Numbered from the stretch's first letter, positions 24,754 through 34,928 are shown. The stretch: 64,000 bases of DNA from Cellulomonas fengjieae (GCF_018388465.1 NZ_CP074404.1:124001-188000), one strand, 5' to 3'. Notes: a model not told the origin generated them from the sequence alone. Translations and numbers: made by a program.

Positions 24754-25581
24754 GTGACCTCCTGCGAGCGCGACGCCCTGCGCGGCGACGACCTCACCCT
24801 CGGCTACCACGGCACCGTCGTCGTGACGTCGGCGGGCCTGCGGCTGCAACCGGGCCAGGTCACCGCGCTCATCGGCCCCAACGGGTCCGGCAAGTCGACC
24901 CTGCTGCGTGCGCTCGCCCGGCTGCACACCCCCACGTCGGGGTACGTCAGCCTGCCCGACGTCCCGGACGTCCACACCCTGTCCGCCAAGGACTTCGCCT
25001 GCCGGGTGACGCTGCTGTCGCAGTCGCGGCCGACCCCGTCGGGCGTCAGCGTGCGGGACGTCGTCGGCTACGGCCGGCACCCGTACCGCGGCCGGTGGCG
25101 GCAGAACGACGCCGACGGTCCGCGCGCGATCGCCTGGGCCATGCGGGTCACCGGCGTCGAGACGATGGCCGAGCGCGGGGTCGACGAGCTGTCCGGCGGC
25201 GAGCTGCAGCGCGTCTGGCTCGCCACGTGCCTCGCCCAGGACACCCGGGTGCTCCTGCTCGACGAGCCCACCACCTACCTCGACCTGCGCTACCAGGTGG
25301 AGATCCTCGACCTGGTGCGCGACCTGGCCGACGACCACGGCGTGGCCGTCGGCGTCGTGCTGCACGACCTCGACCAGGCCGCCTCCGTCGCCGACCACGT
25401 GGTGCTGCTGCGCCGCGGCGAGGTGGTCGGGTCCGGCACGCCGCACGAGGTGCTCACCGCCGAGGCGCTCTCGCAGACCTACGGCATCCGGATCGACGTG
25501 CAGCACGACGAGGCCACCGGTCGTGTGCACACCCGCCCCGTCGGCAAGCACACGCACCGCGCCCACCTGACCACCGTCTAG
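24754..25581 (+). CDS. Siderophore ABC transporter, ATP-binding protein (FepC-like)
   Basis: A 275-residue ATPase that powers uptake of an iron-siderophore complex. Walker A is GPNGSGKSTLL, the Q-loop lies in TLLSQSRPTPSGVSV, the signature is LSGGELQRVW, Walker B is LLLDEPTTYLD and the switch His is in GVVLHDLDQA. The YGRHPYRGRW stretch is typical of Fe-siderophore importers. First gene of an operon with binding protein, permease and siderophore-interacting protein. GTG start, right after the iron box, so iron should repress it. Confidence 0.93.
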   Translation: MTSCERDALRGDDLTLGYHGTVVVTSAGLRLQPGQVTALIGPNGSGKSTLLRALARLHTPTSGYVSLPDVPDVHTLSAKDFACRVTLLSQSRPTPSGVSVRDVVGYGRHPYRGRWRQNDADGPRAIAWAMRVTGVETMAERGVDELSGGELQRVWLATCLAQDTRVLLLDEPTTYLDLRYQVEILDLVRDLADDHGVAVGVVLHDLDQAASVADHVVLLRRGEVVGSGTPHEVLTAEALSQTYGIRIDVQHDEATGRVHTRPVGKHTHRAHLTTV

Positions 25582-25614
25582 ACCCCACGCTCACCGACCT
25601 CTGAGGACACCCCT

Positions 25615-26595
25615 GTGCGCAAGACAGCCCTTCCCGCCCTCCTGGCCGCAGCCGCGCTGCTGCTGACGGCCTGCGGCACCACCGAGGACGCCGCCGAGGC
25701 GGCCCCCGCGGACACCGCAGCCGCCGGCGGGCCGATCACGATCACGGACGACCGCGGCACCGTCGAGCTCGACGCACCCGCCACCAAGGTCGTCTCCCTG
25801 GAGTGGGGCCTGACGGAGAACCTGCTCACGCTCGGGATCACCCCGGTCGGGGCCGCCGACGTCAAGGGCTACAACACGTGGGACACGTCCGTGCCGCTCG
25901 ACGAGTCGACGCCCGACGTCGGCTTCCGCGGCGAGCCGTCGCTGGACGCCATCTCCGCCCTCGAGCCGGACCTCGTGGTCACCACCACTGACCTGCCGGC
26001 CGAGGTCATCGAGCAGATCGAGGCCGAGTACCCGGTCATCGCACTGCGCGGCTCGGACGCGTCCGACCCGATCGGCAAGATGCGCAGCACGATCGAGATC
26101 CTGGGCGAGGCCACCGGCACGTCCGACGCCGCGCAGGCCGCGCTCGACGAGTTCGACGCCAAGGTCGAGGACGCCAAGGGACAGCTGGACGAGGCCGGCG
26201 TCGCCGGTGCCTCCTTCACGATGGCCGACGGCTGGCTCTCGGACGGCGCCGTGTCCATCCGCATGTACACGCCCGGCTCCTTCCTCGGCGCCGTCGCCGA
26301 CGAGATCGGCCTGACGAACGCGTGGACCGGCGAGGGCGACCCCGACTACGGCCTGGCCCAGACCGACGTCGAGGGCTTGACCGAGCTCGGCGACGTCCAC
26401 TTCCTCTACGTGGGCAACGACACCGAGGGTGGCGACCCGTTCAAGGACGGCCTGACCGGCAACGCGATCTGGGAGCAGCTGCCGTTCGTCGTCGCGGGCA
26501 AGACCACGCGCCTGCCCGACGGCATCTGGATGTTCGGCGGCCCGGAGTCGGCGGCCGTGTTCATCGACGCCACCGTCGCCGCCCTGACGGCCTGA
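25615..26595 (+). CDS. Iron-siderophore substrate-binding lipoprotein
   Basis: A 326-residue binding protein of the FepB/FhuD-like fold anchored to the outer face of the membrane. The signal peptide ends in the lipobox LTAC. The mature part begins with ITDDRGTVELDAPATKVVSLEWGLTENLL, as in the periplasmic binding protein 2 (TroA-like) group, and has the long central helix region expected. It sits 33 bases after the ATPase gene and 28 before the permease gene, so is part of the same transcript. The exact siderophore is not predictable. Confidence 0.92.
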   Translation: MRKTALPALLAAAALLLTACGTTEDAAEAAPADTAAAGGPITITDDRGTVELDAPATKVVSLEWGLTENLLTLGITPVGAADVKGYNTWDTSVPLDESTPDVGFRGEPSLDAISALEPDLVVTTTDLPAEVIEQIEAEYPVIALRGSDASDPIGKMRSTIEILGEATGTSDAAQAALDEFDAKVEDAKGQLDEAGVAGASFTMADGWLSDGAVSIRMYTPGSFLGAVADEIGLTNAWTGEGDPDYGLAQTDVEGLTELGDVHFLYVGNDTEGGDPFKDGLTGNAIWEQLPFVVAGKTTRLPDGIWMFGGPESAAVFIDATVAALTA

Positions 26596-26623
26596 CGGTC
26601 GAGCCGGCGGGGAGCGCGCACGC

Positions 26624-28741
26624 ATGAGTGTGGTCGCAGAGGCGGGGTCCGCAGCGCTCGGCGCAGCGGACCCCGCCGCCCCGCCGGAGCGGGGGCGCAG
26701 CGCGCGGCCCGGCCGGATCGTGGCGGTGTTCCTCGCCGCGATCGTCGGCGTGGCCGTGCTCGCGGTCGTCGACCTGACGCTCGGCACCTCGCACGTCGGC
26801 GTACGGGACCTGCTCGGCCTGCTCACCGGGTCGGGGGACGACGAGGCGCTGGCCGTGCTCGTCGCCTCGCGCGCCCCGCGGGTGCTGGCCGCACTGGTGG
26901 TCGGTGCGGCCCTGGGGCTGTCCGGCAGCGCCCTGCAGTCGGTCGCGCGCAACCCCCTGGCCTCGCCCGACACGCTCGCGGTCAACGCGGGCGCGTACTT
27001 CACCGTCGTGCTCGCGGCGGTCACCGGGCTCGCCCTGCCGTTCGCGGTCAACGGCGTGCTCGCGTTCGTCGGCGGCCTCGCGGCCGCGTCGCTCGTGCTC
27101 GCCATCGCCCGCGGCGGTGCGGAGGGGCCCACCCGGCTGGTCCTCGCGGGCTCGGCCACGATGCTCGCCCTGTCGTCGCTCACGATCCTGCTGATGCTGC
27201 TGTTCGAGCAGGAGACGATGGGGATGTTCGCGTGGGGCGAGGGCTCGATCGTGCAGTCGGGCACCGCCAAGGTGGCCCAGGCGGCGCCGGTGCTGCTGCT
27301 CGCCGGGGCCGCGCTCGTGATCTGGTCGCGCCGGCTCGACGTGCTCGCGCTCGGCGACGACACGGCGTCCGTGCTCGGCCTGGACGTCAAGCGCACGCGC
27401 ATCGTCACGGTCCTGCTGGCCGTGCTGCTCGCCGCGCTCGCGGTCACCGTCGCGGGGCCGATCGGGTTCGTCGGGCTCACCGCGCCGGTCATCGCGCGAC
27501 TGGTCGCGGGACGCGTCCCGGGCCTCTCGCGGCACCGGCTGCTGCTTCCGCTGGCCGCGCTGGCCGGCTGCGTCGTCGTGCTCGCCGCCGACGTCCTGCT
27601 GCGGCTGGCCGTGCCCGGGGTCGCCGGTGTCGCGATCCCCACCGGCATCGTCACCACCTTGTTCGGCGCCTCGGTGATGGTCTGGCTGGCCCGGCGGCTG
27701 CGGGACTCGGGCCCCGCGCGCAGCACCGCGTCCGTCGGTGCCCACCCGGCGACGCGGAGCCGGACGGCGCTGGTCATCGGCGTGCTCGTCGCGGCCGTCG
27801 TCGCCGCGCTCGTCGCCGGCTTCCTGCTGGGCGACCGCCTGCTGCTCCTCGGCGACGTGACCAACTGGTTCGCCGGGGCGAGCGGGCGCCAGGTGACGTT
27901 CGTGCTGGACCAGCGCACGCCGCGGGTGCTCGCCGCGGTGCTCGCCGGTGCCGCGCTGGGCCTGGCGGGCACCACGGTGCAGGCCGTCGCGCGCAACCCC
28001 CTCGCCGAGCCCAGCCTGCTCGGCATCACCGGTGGGGCCGGGGTCGGTGCCGTGCTGGCGATCGCGCTGTTCCCCGGTACCGGCTTCTGGGTCGTGTCGC
28101 TCGGCGCGGCCGTCGGCGCCCTGAGCACGTTCGCGCTCGTCTACACGCTGGCCAACCGCCGCGGTCTGAGCTCGGACCGGCTGGTCCTGGTCGGCATCGG
28201 CGTCTCGGCCGTCGCGACGTCGCTCATCACCCTGCTCGTCCTGCTGACCAACCCCTGGAACACCACGATGGCGCTCACGTGGCTGTCGGGCTCGACGTAC
28301 GGGCGCACGGCCACGCAGGTGTGGCCGGTGGTGATCGCGCTGCTCGTGCTGGTCCCGCTGCTGGTCCGCTGGCGCCGCGACCTGGACGTGCTGGCCGTGG
28401 ACGACGACGTGGCCCGCGTGCTCGGCGTCCAGCTGGAGCGCACCCGGCTGGGGCTGCTGGTCGCGACCGCCCTGCTGACGGCGGCGGCGGTCTCGGCGAT
28501 CGGCGTCGTCGGGTTCGTGGGCCTCGTCGCGCCGCACCTGGCCCGCTCGCTCGTCGGCTCGTCCCACACGCGGGTCATCCCCGTGGCGGCGCTGCTGGGC
28601 GCGCTGCTGGTCAGCGTCGCGGACACCCTGGGGCGCTCCGTCATCGCGCCGGCACAGATCCCCGCGGGCCTGCTGACCGCCATGATCGGCGCCCCGTACT
28701 TCATCTACCTGTTGTGGCGGACGCGAAGGAGCGCACTGTGA
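26624..28741 (+). CDS. Fused double FecCD-type siderophore permease
   Basis: A 705-residue membrane protein made of two FecCD permeases in tandem (about residues 1-350 and 375-705), each with about ten helices. Each half repeats the landmarks GAALGLSGSALQSVARNPLA / GAALGLAGTTVQAVARNPLA and GPIGFVGL / GVVGFVGL. It would supply both halves of the membrane channel that are usually separate proteins, as in FhuB. The second half ends with PAQIPAGLLTAMIGAPYF. Its TGA overlaps the GTG of the next gene. Confidence 0.92.
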   Translation: MSVVAEAGSAALGAADPAAPPERGRSARPGRIVAVFLAAIVGVAVLAVVDLTLGTSHVGVRDLLGLLTGSGDDEALAVLVASRAPRVLAALVVGAALGLSGSALQSVARNPLASPDTLAVNAGAYFTVVLAAVTGLALPFAVNGVLAFVGGLAAASLVLAIARGGAEGPTRLVLAGSATMLALSSLTILLMLLFEQETMGMFAWGEGSIVQSGTAKVAQAAPVLLLAGAALVIWSRRLDVLALGDDTASVLGLDVKRTRIVTVLLAVLLAALAVTVAGPIGFVGLTAPVIARLVAGRVPGLSRHRLLLPLAALAGCVVVLAADVLLRLAVPGVAGVAIPTGIVTTLFGASVMVWLARRLRDSGPARSTASVGAHPATRSRTALVIGVLVAAVVAALVAGFLLGDRLLLLGDVTNWFAGASGRQVTFVLDQRTPRVLAAVLAGAALGLAGTTVQAVARNPLAEPSLLGITGGAGVGAVLAIALFPGTGFWVVSLGAAVGALSTFALVYTLANRRGLSSDRLVLVGIGVSAVATSLITLLVLLTNPWNTTMALTWLSGSTYGRTATQVWPVVIALLVLVPLLVRWRRDLDVLAVDDDVARVLGVQLERTRLGLLVATALLTAAAVSAIGVVGFVGLVAPHLARSLVGSSHTRVIPVAALLGALLVSVADTLGRSVIAPAQIPAGLLTAMIGAPYFIYLLWRTRRSAL

Positions 28742-29730
28742 CGAACACCGTGGTGAGGGTTGCCTCACCTTCCTCTACTGTGGGCGACGTGACAGTCACC
28801 GTGGAGGCCCCGGCAACGCCCTTCCGCATGTTCGCGGTGCAGGTCGCCGCCGTGCAGACCGTGTGCCCGAGCGTGCTGCGCGTGACGTTCACGGGCGACG
28901 ACCTGGACCGCTTCGCGGACAACGGGTTCGACCAGCGGATCAAGTTCTTCCTCCCCCTGGCGCACGCGTCCTACGACGAGCTGCTCAGCCTCCAGGGCAG
29001 CGACGACTGGTACGGCCGCTGGCGCTCGATGCCCGACGACCGGCGCCACCCGATCCGCACCTACACGGCCCGCGGTGTGCGCCAGGAGCGCCGCGAGGTC
29101 GACGTCGACATCGTGCTGCACGGCGACCTCGGGCCCGCGTCGCGCTGGGCCCTGAACGCGGTGCCCGGCGACGACCTGGTGATCCTCGGTCCCAATGCCG
29201 ATGCGACCGGCCCGCACGGCGGGGTCGACTTCATCCCGCCGGCCCACGCGGATCGTCTGCTCATCGCCGGCGACGAGACGGCGCTGCCGGCCATCGCGGG
29301 GATCCTCGAGCGGCTGCCCGCCGACGCGCGCGGCGAGGCCCTGATCGAGATGCCGCTGTCGGGCGACCGCCTGTCGCTGGTCGCCCCCGCCGGGGTGACC
29401 GTGCGCTGGTACGGCCGCGACGGCCGCGCCCACGGCGAGCTGCTCGTCCCCGCGGTCCAGGCCGCGTGCGCGCGCCTGCTGCCGGGTCAGGCACCGACCC
29501 CCGACGTCGTCCTGGAGGACGTCGACGTGGACGCGGGGATGCTGTGGGAGGTCCCGGTCGACGCCGAGGGCCACGCGCTGCGTTCCGACGCCGCGCTGTA
29601 CGCCTGGCTGGCCGGCGAGGCGGCGGTCATCAAGAGCCTGCGGCGCCACCTGGTCACCGAGTGCGGCGTGGACCGCAAGGCCGTCGCGTTCATGGGGTAC
29701 TGGCGCGCGGGGCGCTCCGAGGGGAACTGA
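28738..29730 (+). CDS. Siderophore-interacting protein (ViuB/SIP-type ferric reductase)
   Basis: A 330-residue FAD/NAD(P)H-binding protein that reduces and releases iron from imported siderophores in the cytoplasm. FAD-site RTYTARG, IVLHGDLGPASRWA, GDETALPAI and the ending FMGYWRAGRSE are SIP-family hallmarks. The GTG at 28738 has AAGGAG six bases upstream and overlaps the permease stop. A second in-frame GTG at 28789 lies just after an IdeR-like palindrome, so a shorter form from an internal promoter is possible. Confidence 0.9.
   Translation: MTNTVVRVASPSSTVGDVTVTVEAPATPFRMFAVQVAAVQTVCPSVLRVTFTGDDLDRFADNGFDQRIKFFLPLAHASYDELLSLQGSDDWYGRWRSMPDDRRHPIRTYTARGVRQERREVDVDIVLHGDLGPASRWALNAVPGDDLVILGPNADATGPHGGVDFIPPAHADRLLIAGDETALPAIAGILERLPADARGEALIEMPLSGDRLSLVAPAGVTVRWYGRDGRAHGELLVPAVQAACARLLPGQAPTPDVVLEDVDVDAGMLWEVPVDAEGHALRSDAALYAWLAGEAAVIKSLRRHLVTECGVDRKAVAFMGYWRAGRSEGN
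28753..28771. promoter_or_regulatory. Second IdeR/DtxR-like palindrome inside the 5' end of the SIP gene
   Basis: GTGAGG and CCTCAC flank a four-base centre; about 13 of 17 core positions match the IdeR consensus after allowing a one-base register. It lies between two possible GTG starts of the siderophore-interacting protein and may control an internal promoter. Confidence 0.4.
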
Positions 29731-29842
29731 CGCCATCGGTATCCCTCCCGTTCGCTTTCGGAGAACGCGGGTGATCGCCCCTCGATTCATCCCATGACTG
29801 CTCGATATCCTTGCCTCCAAGCAAAACCGCGAAGGAGGCGCG

Positions 29843-32077
29843 ATGGTCAGTAGCAAGGCGTGGGAGGGCTTCGTCACCGGACCCTGGTGCGACGGGATCG
29901 ACGTCCGAGACTTCATCCAGCGGAACTACACGCCGTACACCGGCGACGCCGACTTCCTCGCGGGACCGACCGCGCGGACCACCGGCATCTGGGCGAGGCT
30001 CAGCGAGATGTTCCCCGCCGAGCGCGCCAAGGGCGTGTACGACATCGACAACAGGACCCCGTCGACGATCGTGTCGCACCCGGCCGGCTACATCGACAAG
30101 GACCAGGAGCTCATCGTCGGCCTGCAGACCGACGCCCCGCTCAAGCGCGCCATGATCCCCAACGGCGGCTGGCGGATGGTCGAGAAGAGCCTCCAGACCT
30201 ACGGCTACGACGTCGACCCCGACGTCGCCAAGATCTTCACCACGTACCGCAAGACGCACAACCAGGGCGTCTTCGACGTGTACCCGCCGAACGTCCGCGC
30301 GGCCCGCTCGTCGCACCTGATCACGGGTCTGCCCGACGCGTACGGCCGCGGCCGGATCATCGGCGACTACCGCCGGGTGCCGCTGTACGGCGTCGACGCC
30401 CTGATCGACGCCAAGCGCCTGGAGCGGCACGAGCTCGACATGGAGCGCTCGACCGAGGACGTCATCCGCGACCGTGAGGAGAACGCGGAGCAGATCCGCG
30501 CCCTCACCGAGCTCAAGCAGATGGCCGCGTCCTACGGCTACGACATCTCCCGGCCCGCCGAGACCGCCCGCGAGGCCGTCCAGTGGCTGTACTTCGCCTA
30601 CCTCGGTGCGGTCAAGGAGCAGAACGGCGCCGCGATGTCGCTGGGGCGGACCTCGACGTTCCTCGACATCTACCTGCAGCGCGACCTCGCCTCCGGTGCG
30701 ATCACCGAGGAGTTCGCCCAGGAGCTCGTCGACGACTTCGTCATCAAGCTGCGCATCGTGCGGTTCCTGCGCACGCCCGAGTACGACGAGCTGTTCTCCG
30801 GCGACCCGACCTGGGTCACGGAGACGATCGGTGGCGTGGGCGAGGACGGTCGGCCGCTGGTCACCAGGACCTCGTTCCGGTTCCTGCAGACCCTGTACAA
30901 CGTGGGCCCGGCCCCCGAGCCGAACCTGACGGTGCTGTGGAGCACGCGCCTGCCCGAGGGCTTCAAGAAGTTCTGCGCGCGGGTGTCCATCGACACCTCG
31001 GCGATCCAGTACGAGTCCGACGACCTGATCCGTGAGTCCTGGGGCGACGACGCGGCGATCGCGTGCTGCGTGTCCCCGATGCGGGTGGGCAAGCAGATGC
31101 AGTTCTTCGGTGCGCGCGTGAACATCGCCAAGGCCCTGCTGTACGCGATCAACGGCGGGCGCGACGAGATCACCGGCAAGCAGGTCGCCCCGGTCAGCGC
31201 CCCGGCCACCGGCGACGTCCTCGACTACGCCGACGTGTCGGCGAAGTACGACACGCTGCTCGACTGGCTGGCCCAGACCTACGTCGACGCGCTCAACTGC
31301 GTGCACTACATGCACGACAAGTACGCGTACGAGCGGCTCGAGATGGCCCTGCACGACCGCGACATCCTGCGGACCATGGCGTGCGGGATCGCCGGGCTGT
31401 CGGTCGTGGCGGACTCGCTCTCCGCGATCAAGTACGCGACCGTGCGGCCCGTCCGCGACGAGACCGGCCTGGTCGTCGACTACGTCACCGAGGGCGACTT
31501 CCCGACGTACGGCAACGACGACGACCGTGCCGACGACATCGCCGTGGAGATCGTCCGGTCGTTCATGGAGAAGGTCCGGGCGCAGAAGACCTACCGCGAC
31601 GCCCTGCACACGCAGTCCGTGCTGACCATCACGTCGAACGTCGTCTACGGCAAGGCCACCGGCAACACCCCGGACGGCCGCCGCGCGGGCGAGCCGTTCG
31701 CGCCGGGCGCCAACCCGATGAACGGGCGGGACACCCACGGCATGCTCGCCTCGGCCCTGTCCGTGGCCAAGCTGCCGTACTCCGAGGCGCAGGACGGCAT
31801 CTCGCTCACCTCCACGGTGGTGCCCTCAGGGCTCGGCCGCACGCGTGAGGAGCAGGTCGCGAACCTGGTGGGCCTCCTGGACGCCTACAACGTGTCCTCC
31901 GGGTACCACCTGAACGTCAACGTGCTGAACCGGGACACCCTCGAGGACGCCATGGAGCACCCCGAGAAGTACCCGCAGCTCACCATCCGCGTGTCGGGCT
32001 ACGCCGTGAACTTCGTGCGGCTCACCCGTGAGCAGCAGCTCGACGTGCTGTCCCGCACGTTCCACGCCGGAGTGTGA
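29843..32077 (+). CDS. pflB: Formate C-acetyltransferase (pyruvate formate-lyase)
   Basis: A 744-residue glycyl-radical enzyme that splits pyruvate with CoA into acetyl-CoA and formate during anaerobic growth. The catalytic pair is Cys408-Cys409 (IACCVSPM), and the glycine that carries the radical is about Gly719 in RVSGYAVNF. Length and motifs match E. coli PflB. GAAGGAGG gives a strong ribosome site. The activase gene follows by four bases. The 112-base gap upstream must hold the promoter; no clear FNR-like box was found. Confidence 0.97.
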   Translation: MVSSKAWEGFVTGPWCDGIDVRDFIQRNYTPYTGDADFLAGPTARTTGIWARLSEMFPAERAKGVYDIDNRTPSTIVSHPAGYIDKDQELIVGLQTDAPLKRAMIPNGGWRMVEKSLQTYGYDVDPDVAKIFTTYRKTHNQGVFDVYPPNVRAARSSHLITGLPDAYGRGRIIGDYRRVPLYGVDALIDAKRLERHELDMERSTEDVIRDREENAEQIRALTELKQMAASYGYDISRPAETAREAVQWLYFAYLGAVKEQNGAAMSLGRTSTFLDIYLQRDLASGAITEEFAQELVDDFVIKLRIVRFLRTPEYDELFSGDPTWVTETIGGVGEDGRPLVTRTSFRFLQTLYNVGPAPEPNLTVLWSTRLPEGFKKFCARVSIDTSAIQYESDDLIRESWGDDAAIACCVSPMRVGKQMQFFGARVNIAKALLYAINGGRDEITGKQVAPVSAPATGDVLDYADVSAKYDTLLDWLAQTYVDALNCVHYMHDKYAYERLEMALHDRDILRTMACGIAGLSVVADSLSAIKYATVRPVRDETGLVVDYVTEGDFPTYGNDDDRADDIAVEIVRSFMEKVRAQKTYRDALHTQSVLTITSNVVYGKATGNTPDGRRAGEPFAPGANPMNGRDTHGMLASALSVAKLPYSEAQDGISLTSTVVPSGLGRTREEQVANLVGLLDAYNVSSGYHLNVNVLNRDTLEDAMEHPEKYPQLTIRVSGYAVNFVRLTREQQLDVLSRTFHAGV

Positions 32078-32081
32078 GCCG

Positions 32082-32966
32082 ATGACCAGCACGCTGACGG
32101 CGACCGCCGAGGGAGCCCCGGTGGTGGAGCTCGACCGGCCGCTGGTCGGCGGGTCCCACCACCGGTCGTCGGCAGGCACGGCAGGCCTGGACGCCAGCGA
32201 CGCCGAGCGCAGCGAGAAGCTCGCCGCGATGCGGGCCGGCGAGCTCGGGTCGGTGCACTCCTGGGAGCTCGTCACCGCGGTGGACGGCCCCGGGACCCGG
32301 CTCACGGCGTTCCTGGCGGGCTGCCCGCTGCGCTGCCTGTACTGCCACAACCCCGACACCATGGAGATGCGCCGCGGCGAGCCCGTGTCGGCCGACGAGC
32401 TCCTGCGCCGCGTCGCGCGGTACCGGCGCATCTTCGAGGCGACCGGCGGCGGGCTGACCCTCTCCGGCGGAGAGCCGCTCATGCAGCCGGCGTTCGTCGC
32501 CCGCGTGCTGCGCGGGGCCAAGGAGCTCGGCGTCCACACCGCGATCGACACGTCCGGCTACCTCGGCGCGCACTGCTCGGACGAGATGCTGGCGGACATC
32601 GACCTGGTGCTGCTCGACGTGAAGTCGGGCCTGCCCGAGACGTACCGGAGAACGACCGGCCGCGACCTGCAGCCGACGCTCGACTTCGGGCGCCGGCTCG
32701 CGGCGAGCGGCACCGAGATCTGGGTGCGGTTCGTGCTGGTGCCCGGGCTGACCGACGCCCCGGAGAACGTCGACGCCGTCGCGGACTACGTGGCGACGCT
32801 GCCGACGGTCAGCCGGGTCGAGGTGCTCCCGTTCCACCAGATGGGTCGCGACAAGTGGACGACGCTCGGGCTGCGGTACGAGCTCGAGGACACCCAGCCG
32901 CCGACTCCGGAGCTCGTCGCCCGCGTGCGCCAGCAGTTCCGCGACCGCGGGCTCACGGTGCACTGA
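32082..32966 (+). CDS. pflA: Pyruvate formate-lyase activating enzyme
   Basis: A 294-residue radical SAM enzyme that abstracts hydrogen from the PFL glycine. The cluster motif is CPLRCLYC (Cys81, Cys85, Cys88), followed by TLSGGEPLMQP and VRFVLVPGLTD. It has an N-terminal extension of about 50 residues compared with E. coli PflA; the extension looks disordered and a later start is possible. Directly after pflB, so the pair is coexpressed. Confidence 0.95.
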   Translation: MTSTLTATAEGAPVVELDRPLVGGSHHRSSAGTAGLDASDAERSEKLAAMRAGELGSVHSWELVTAVDGPGTRLTAFLAGCPLRCLYCHNPDTMEMRRGEPVSADELLRRVARYRRIFEATGGGLTLSGGEPLMQPAFVARVLRGAKELGVHTAIDTSGYLGAHCSDEMLADIDLVLLDVKSGLPETYRRTTGRDLQPTLDFGRRLAASGTEIWVRFVLVPGLTDAPENVDAVADYVATLPTVSRVEVLPFHQMGRDKWTTLGLRYELEDTQPPTPELVARVRQQFRDRGLTVH

Positions 32967-32976
32967 GGGGGCACGC

Positions 32977-33909
32977 CTACCAGGCCAGTGCGCGCAGGCC
33001 CCAGCTGAGGTCCCAGGACTGGCCGGCGGCGAGCCAGCGCAGGCCGCGACCGGAGTTGAGGGCATCGGGTGCCGCCGTCATCGGCTCGACCGCGATGGCC
33101 GTCGTGCGCTGCCCCTGCTGCGGGAACCTGTCCGTGACGTAGACCTGCACGTGGCCGAACGACCGGTCCGTCCACACCTCGACCGCGCGACCGTCGGGCG
33201 CGGCCAGGTAGTGCCGGTGCTCGCCGTCCTGCGCGGTGAGGTCGTGGTAGCAGGTGTTGAGGTCCGACCCGGCGACGAGGCGACCGTCGCGCAGGTCCAC
33301 GCTCGCGTCGACGGGCTCGTCGCGCACCGGGATCAGGGCGGCGTCGACCGGTAGGTGGCGGTCGGCCAGGACGGCGAGCCGCAGCTCGTCGGCGGGCACG
33401 GTGCCCACGCGGACGTACGGGTGCGCGCCCAGCGCGACCGGCGCCGGCGCCGGGGAGAGGTTGCAGATCGTGTGGTCGACGCGCACGCCCGCCTCCTGGG
33501 CGGTGTAGGTCGTCGACAGGGCGACCTCGAACGGGTAGCCCGGCCGTGGCTCGACGACGGTCGCGACGGTGACGTTGCGTGCGCTCCTCGAGGTGACCTG
33601 GAACGTCGCCTCCCGCACGAACCCGTGGTTGGCGTTGCCGAGCTCGGGTTCGTCGACCTCGAGCTGGTGCTCGATGCCGTCGTGCGCCCAGTGGCCGCCG
33701 CGCACGCGGTTGGGCCAGGGGAACAGCAGCGAGCCGGCGCAGTACGGCACGGGTCCGTCGGCGTCGTAGGTGTGCACGAGCGGCTCGCCGTCGACCTCGA
33801 GGCTGTGCAGGCCGCCGCCGCGCAGGTCGACCGTGGCGTGGCTCCGGCCATCCGGAGAGGCCAGGTGGACCAGGTGTGCGGTCTGCCTGACCTCCCGGGT
33901 GCGGGTCAC
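32977..33909 (-). CDS. Aldose 1-epimerase family protein
   Basis: A 310-residue galactose-mutarotase-fold enzyme that interconverts alpha and beta anomers. Landmarks are LLFPWPNRVRGG, the first active-site His region GNANHGFVR, the second His in ALGAHPYVR and the catalytic Glu in IAVEPMTAAPDA. The GTG at 33909 overlaps the stop of the permease gene by four bases, so it is the last gene of the sugar ABC operon and likely acts on the imported sugar. Confidence 0.9.
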   Translation of the reverse strand: MTRTREVRQTAHLVHLASPDGRSHATVDLRGGGLHSLEVDGEPLVHTYDADGPVPYCAGSLLFPWPNRVRGGHWAHDGIEHQLEVDEPELGNANHGFVREATFQVTSRSARNVTVATVVEPRPGYPFEVALSTTYTAQEAGVRVDHTICNLSPAPAPVALGAHPYVRVGTVPADELRLAVLADRHLPVDAALIPVRDEPVDASVDLRDGRLVAGSDLNTCYHDLTAQDGEHRHYLAAPDGRAVEVWTDRSFGHVQVYVTDRFPQQGQRTTAIAVEPMTAAPDALNSGRGLRWLAAGQSWDLSWGLRALAW

Positions 33910-34928
33910 TTGGGCAGCCCGACCCGTCGCTCGCCGTTGCGCACCTGCTGGATGACGACGGCCGCGACGAGCAGCGTGCCCTGCGCGACGTTCTGCCAGA
34001 ACGGGTTGACGCCGAGCAGGGACATGCCGTTGAGCAGGATGCCCAGCAGGATCACCGCGAGGATCGTGCCGCCGATCGAGCCCTTGCCGCCGCGCAGCGC
34101 GACGCCACCGAGCGCCGCGGCGGTGATCGACTGGAACTCGAGGCCCTCGGAGCCGGAGACCGGCTGGCCGGACCCGGTGCGGGCGGTGATCAGGATGCCC
34201 GCGAGGGCGGCGATCGTGCCGGACAGGACGAAGACGCCGAGGATGTACCGGTTGATGTTGACGCCGGACAGCCGCGCCGCGGTGTCGTTGCCGCCGACCG
34301 CGTAGATGTTCCGACCCATCCGCGTGTAGGAGAGCATCACGTGGATGAGCGCGGCGACCAGGACCAGGACCCAGATCAGAGTGGGGACGCCGAGCAGGGT
34401 CCCGCGTGCCAGGAAGACGTAGAACGAGTCCGCTCCCGTGTAGCCCTGGGCGCGCCCGTTCGAGACCAGCTGGGCGACGCCCTTGTACGCGATGAGGGCG
34501 GCCAGGGTGGCGATCATGGGGGTGACCCGGCCGAAGACGACGATGCAGCCGCTGATGAGGCCGCAGACCGCACCGACGGCGAGCGCCGCAGCGATGCTCG
34601 CCGGTGCACCGGCGTTCATGAACACCATCGCCGACGTCACGGAGGCCAGGCCGGCGACGGACCCGACGGACAGGTCGATGCCGCCCATGATGATGACGAC
34701 GGTCTGCACGAGCGCCAGCAGGCCGGAGATCGTCACCGCCATGCCGATGGTCTTGAGGTTCGAGGCCAGGAAGAACGCCGAGTTCTGCGAGCCGATCGCG
34801 ACGACGAGCACGATGATCGCGGCGACGAGGCTGAGGTTCTGGACGCCGACCGTGCGGACGGCCCGGGCGATGCGGCCCTCGGGTCGTGCGTGCGTGGTCG
34901 AGGCCGGCGGTGCCGCGGTGGTGGTCAC
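33906..34928 (-). CDS. Sugar ABC transporter permease (RbsC/AraH-like)
   Basis: A 340-residue membrane protein with about eight to ten helices of the BPD_transp_2 family. The IIMGGIDLSVGSVAGL signature of ribose/galactose/arabinose permeases is clear, as is GRVTPMIATLAALIAYKG. It would form the channel with the preceding ATPase, whose stop it overlaps by four bases. Substrate most likely a pentose or hexose monosaccharide. Confidence 0.93.
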   Translation of the reverse strand: MTTTAAPPASTTHARPEGRIARAVRTVGVQNLSLVAAIIVLVVAIGSQNSAFFLASNLKTIGMAVTISGLLALVQTVVIIMGGIDLSVGSVAGLASVTSAMVFMNAGAPASIAAALAVGAVCGLISGCIVVFGRVTPMIATLAALIAYKGVAQLVSNGRAQGYTGADSFYVFLARGTLLGVPTLIWVLVLVAALIHVMLSYTRMGRNIYAVGGNDTAARLSGVNINRYILGVFVLSGTIAALAGILITARTGSGQPVSGSEGLEFQSITAAALGGVALRGGKGSIGGTILAVILLGILLNGMSLLGVNPFWQNVAQGTLLVAAVVIQQVRNGERRVGLPK

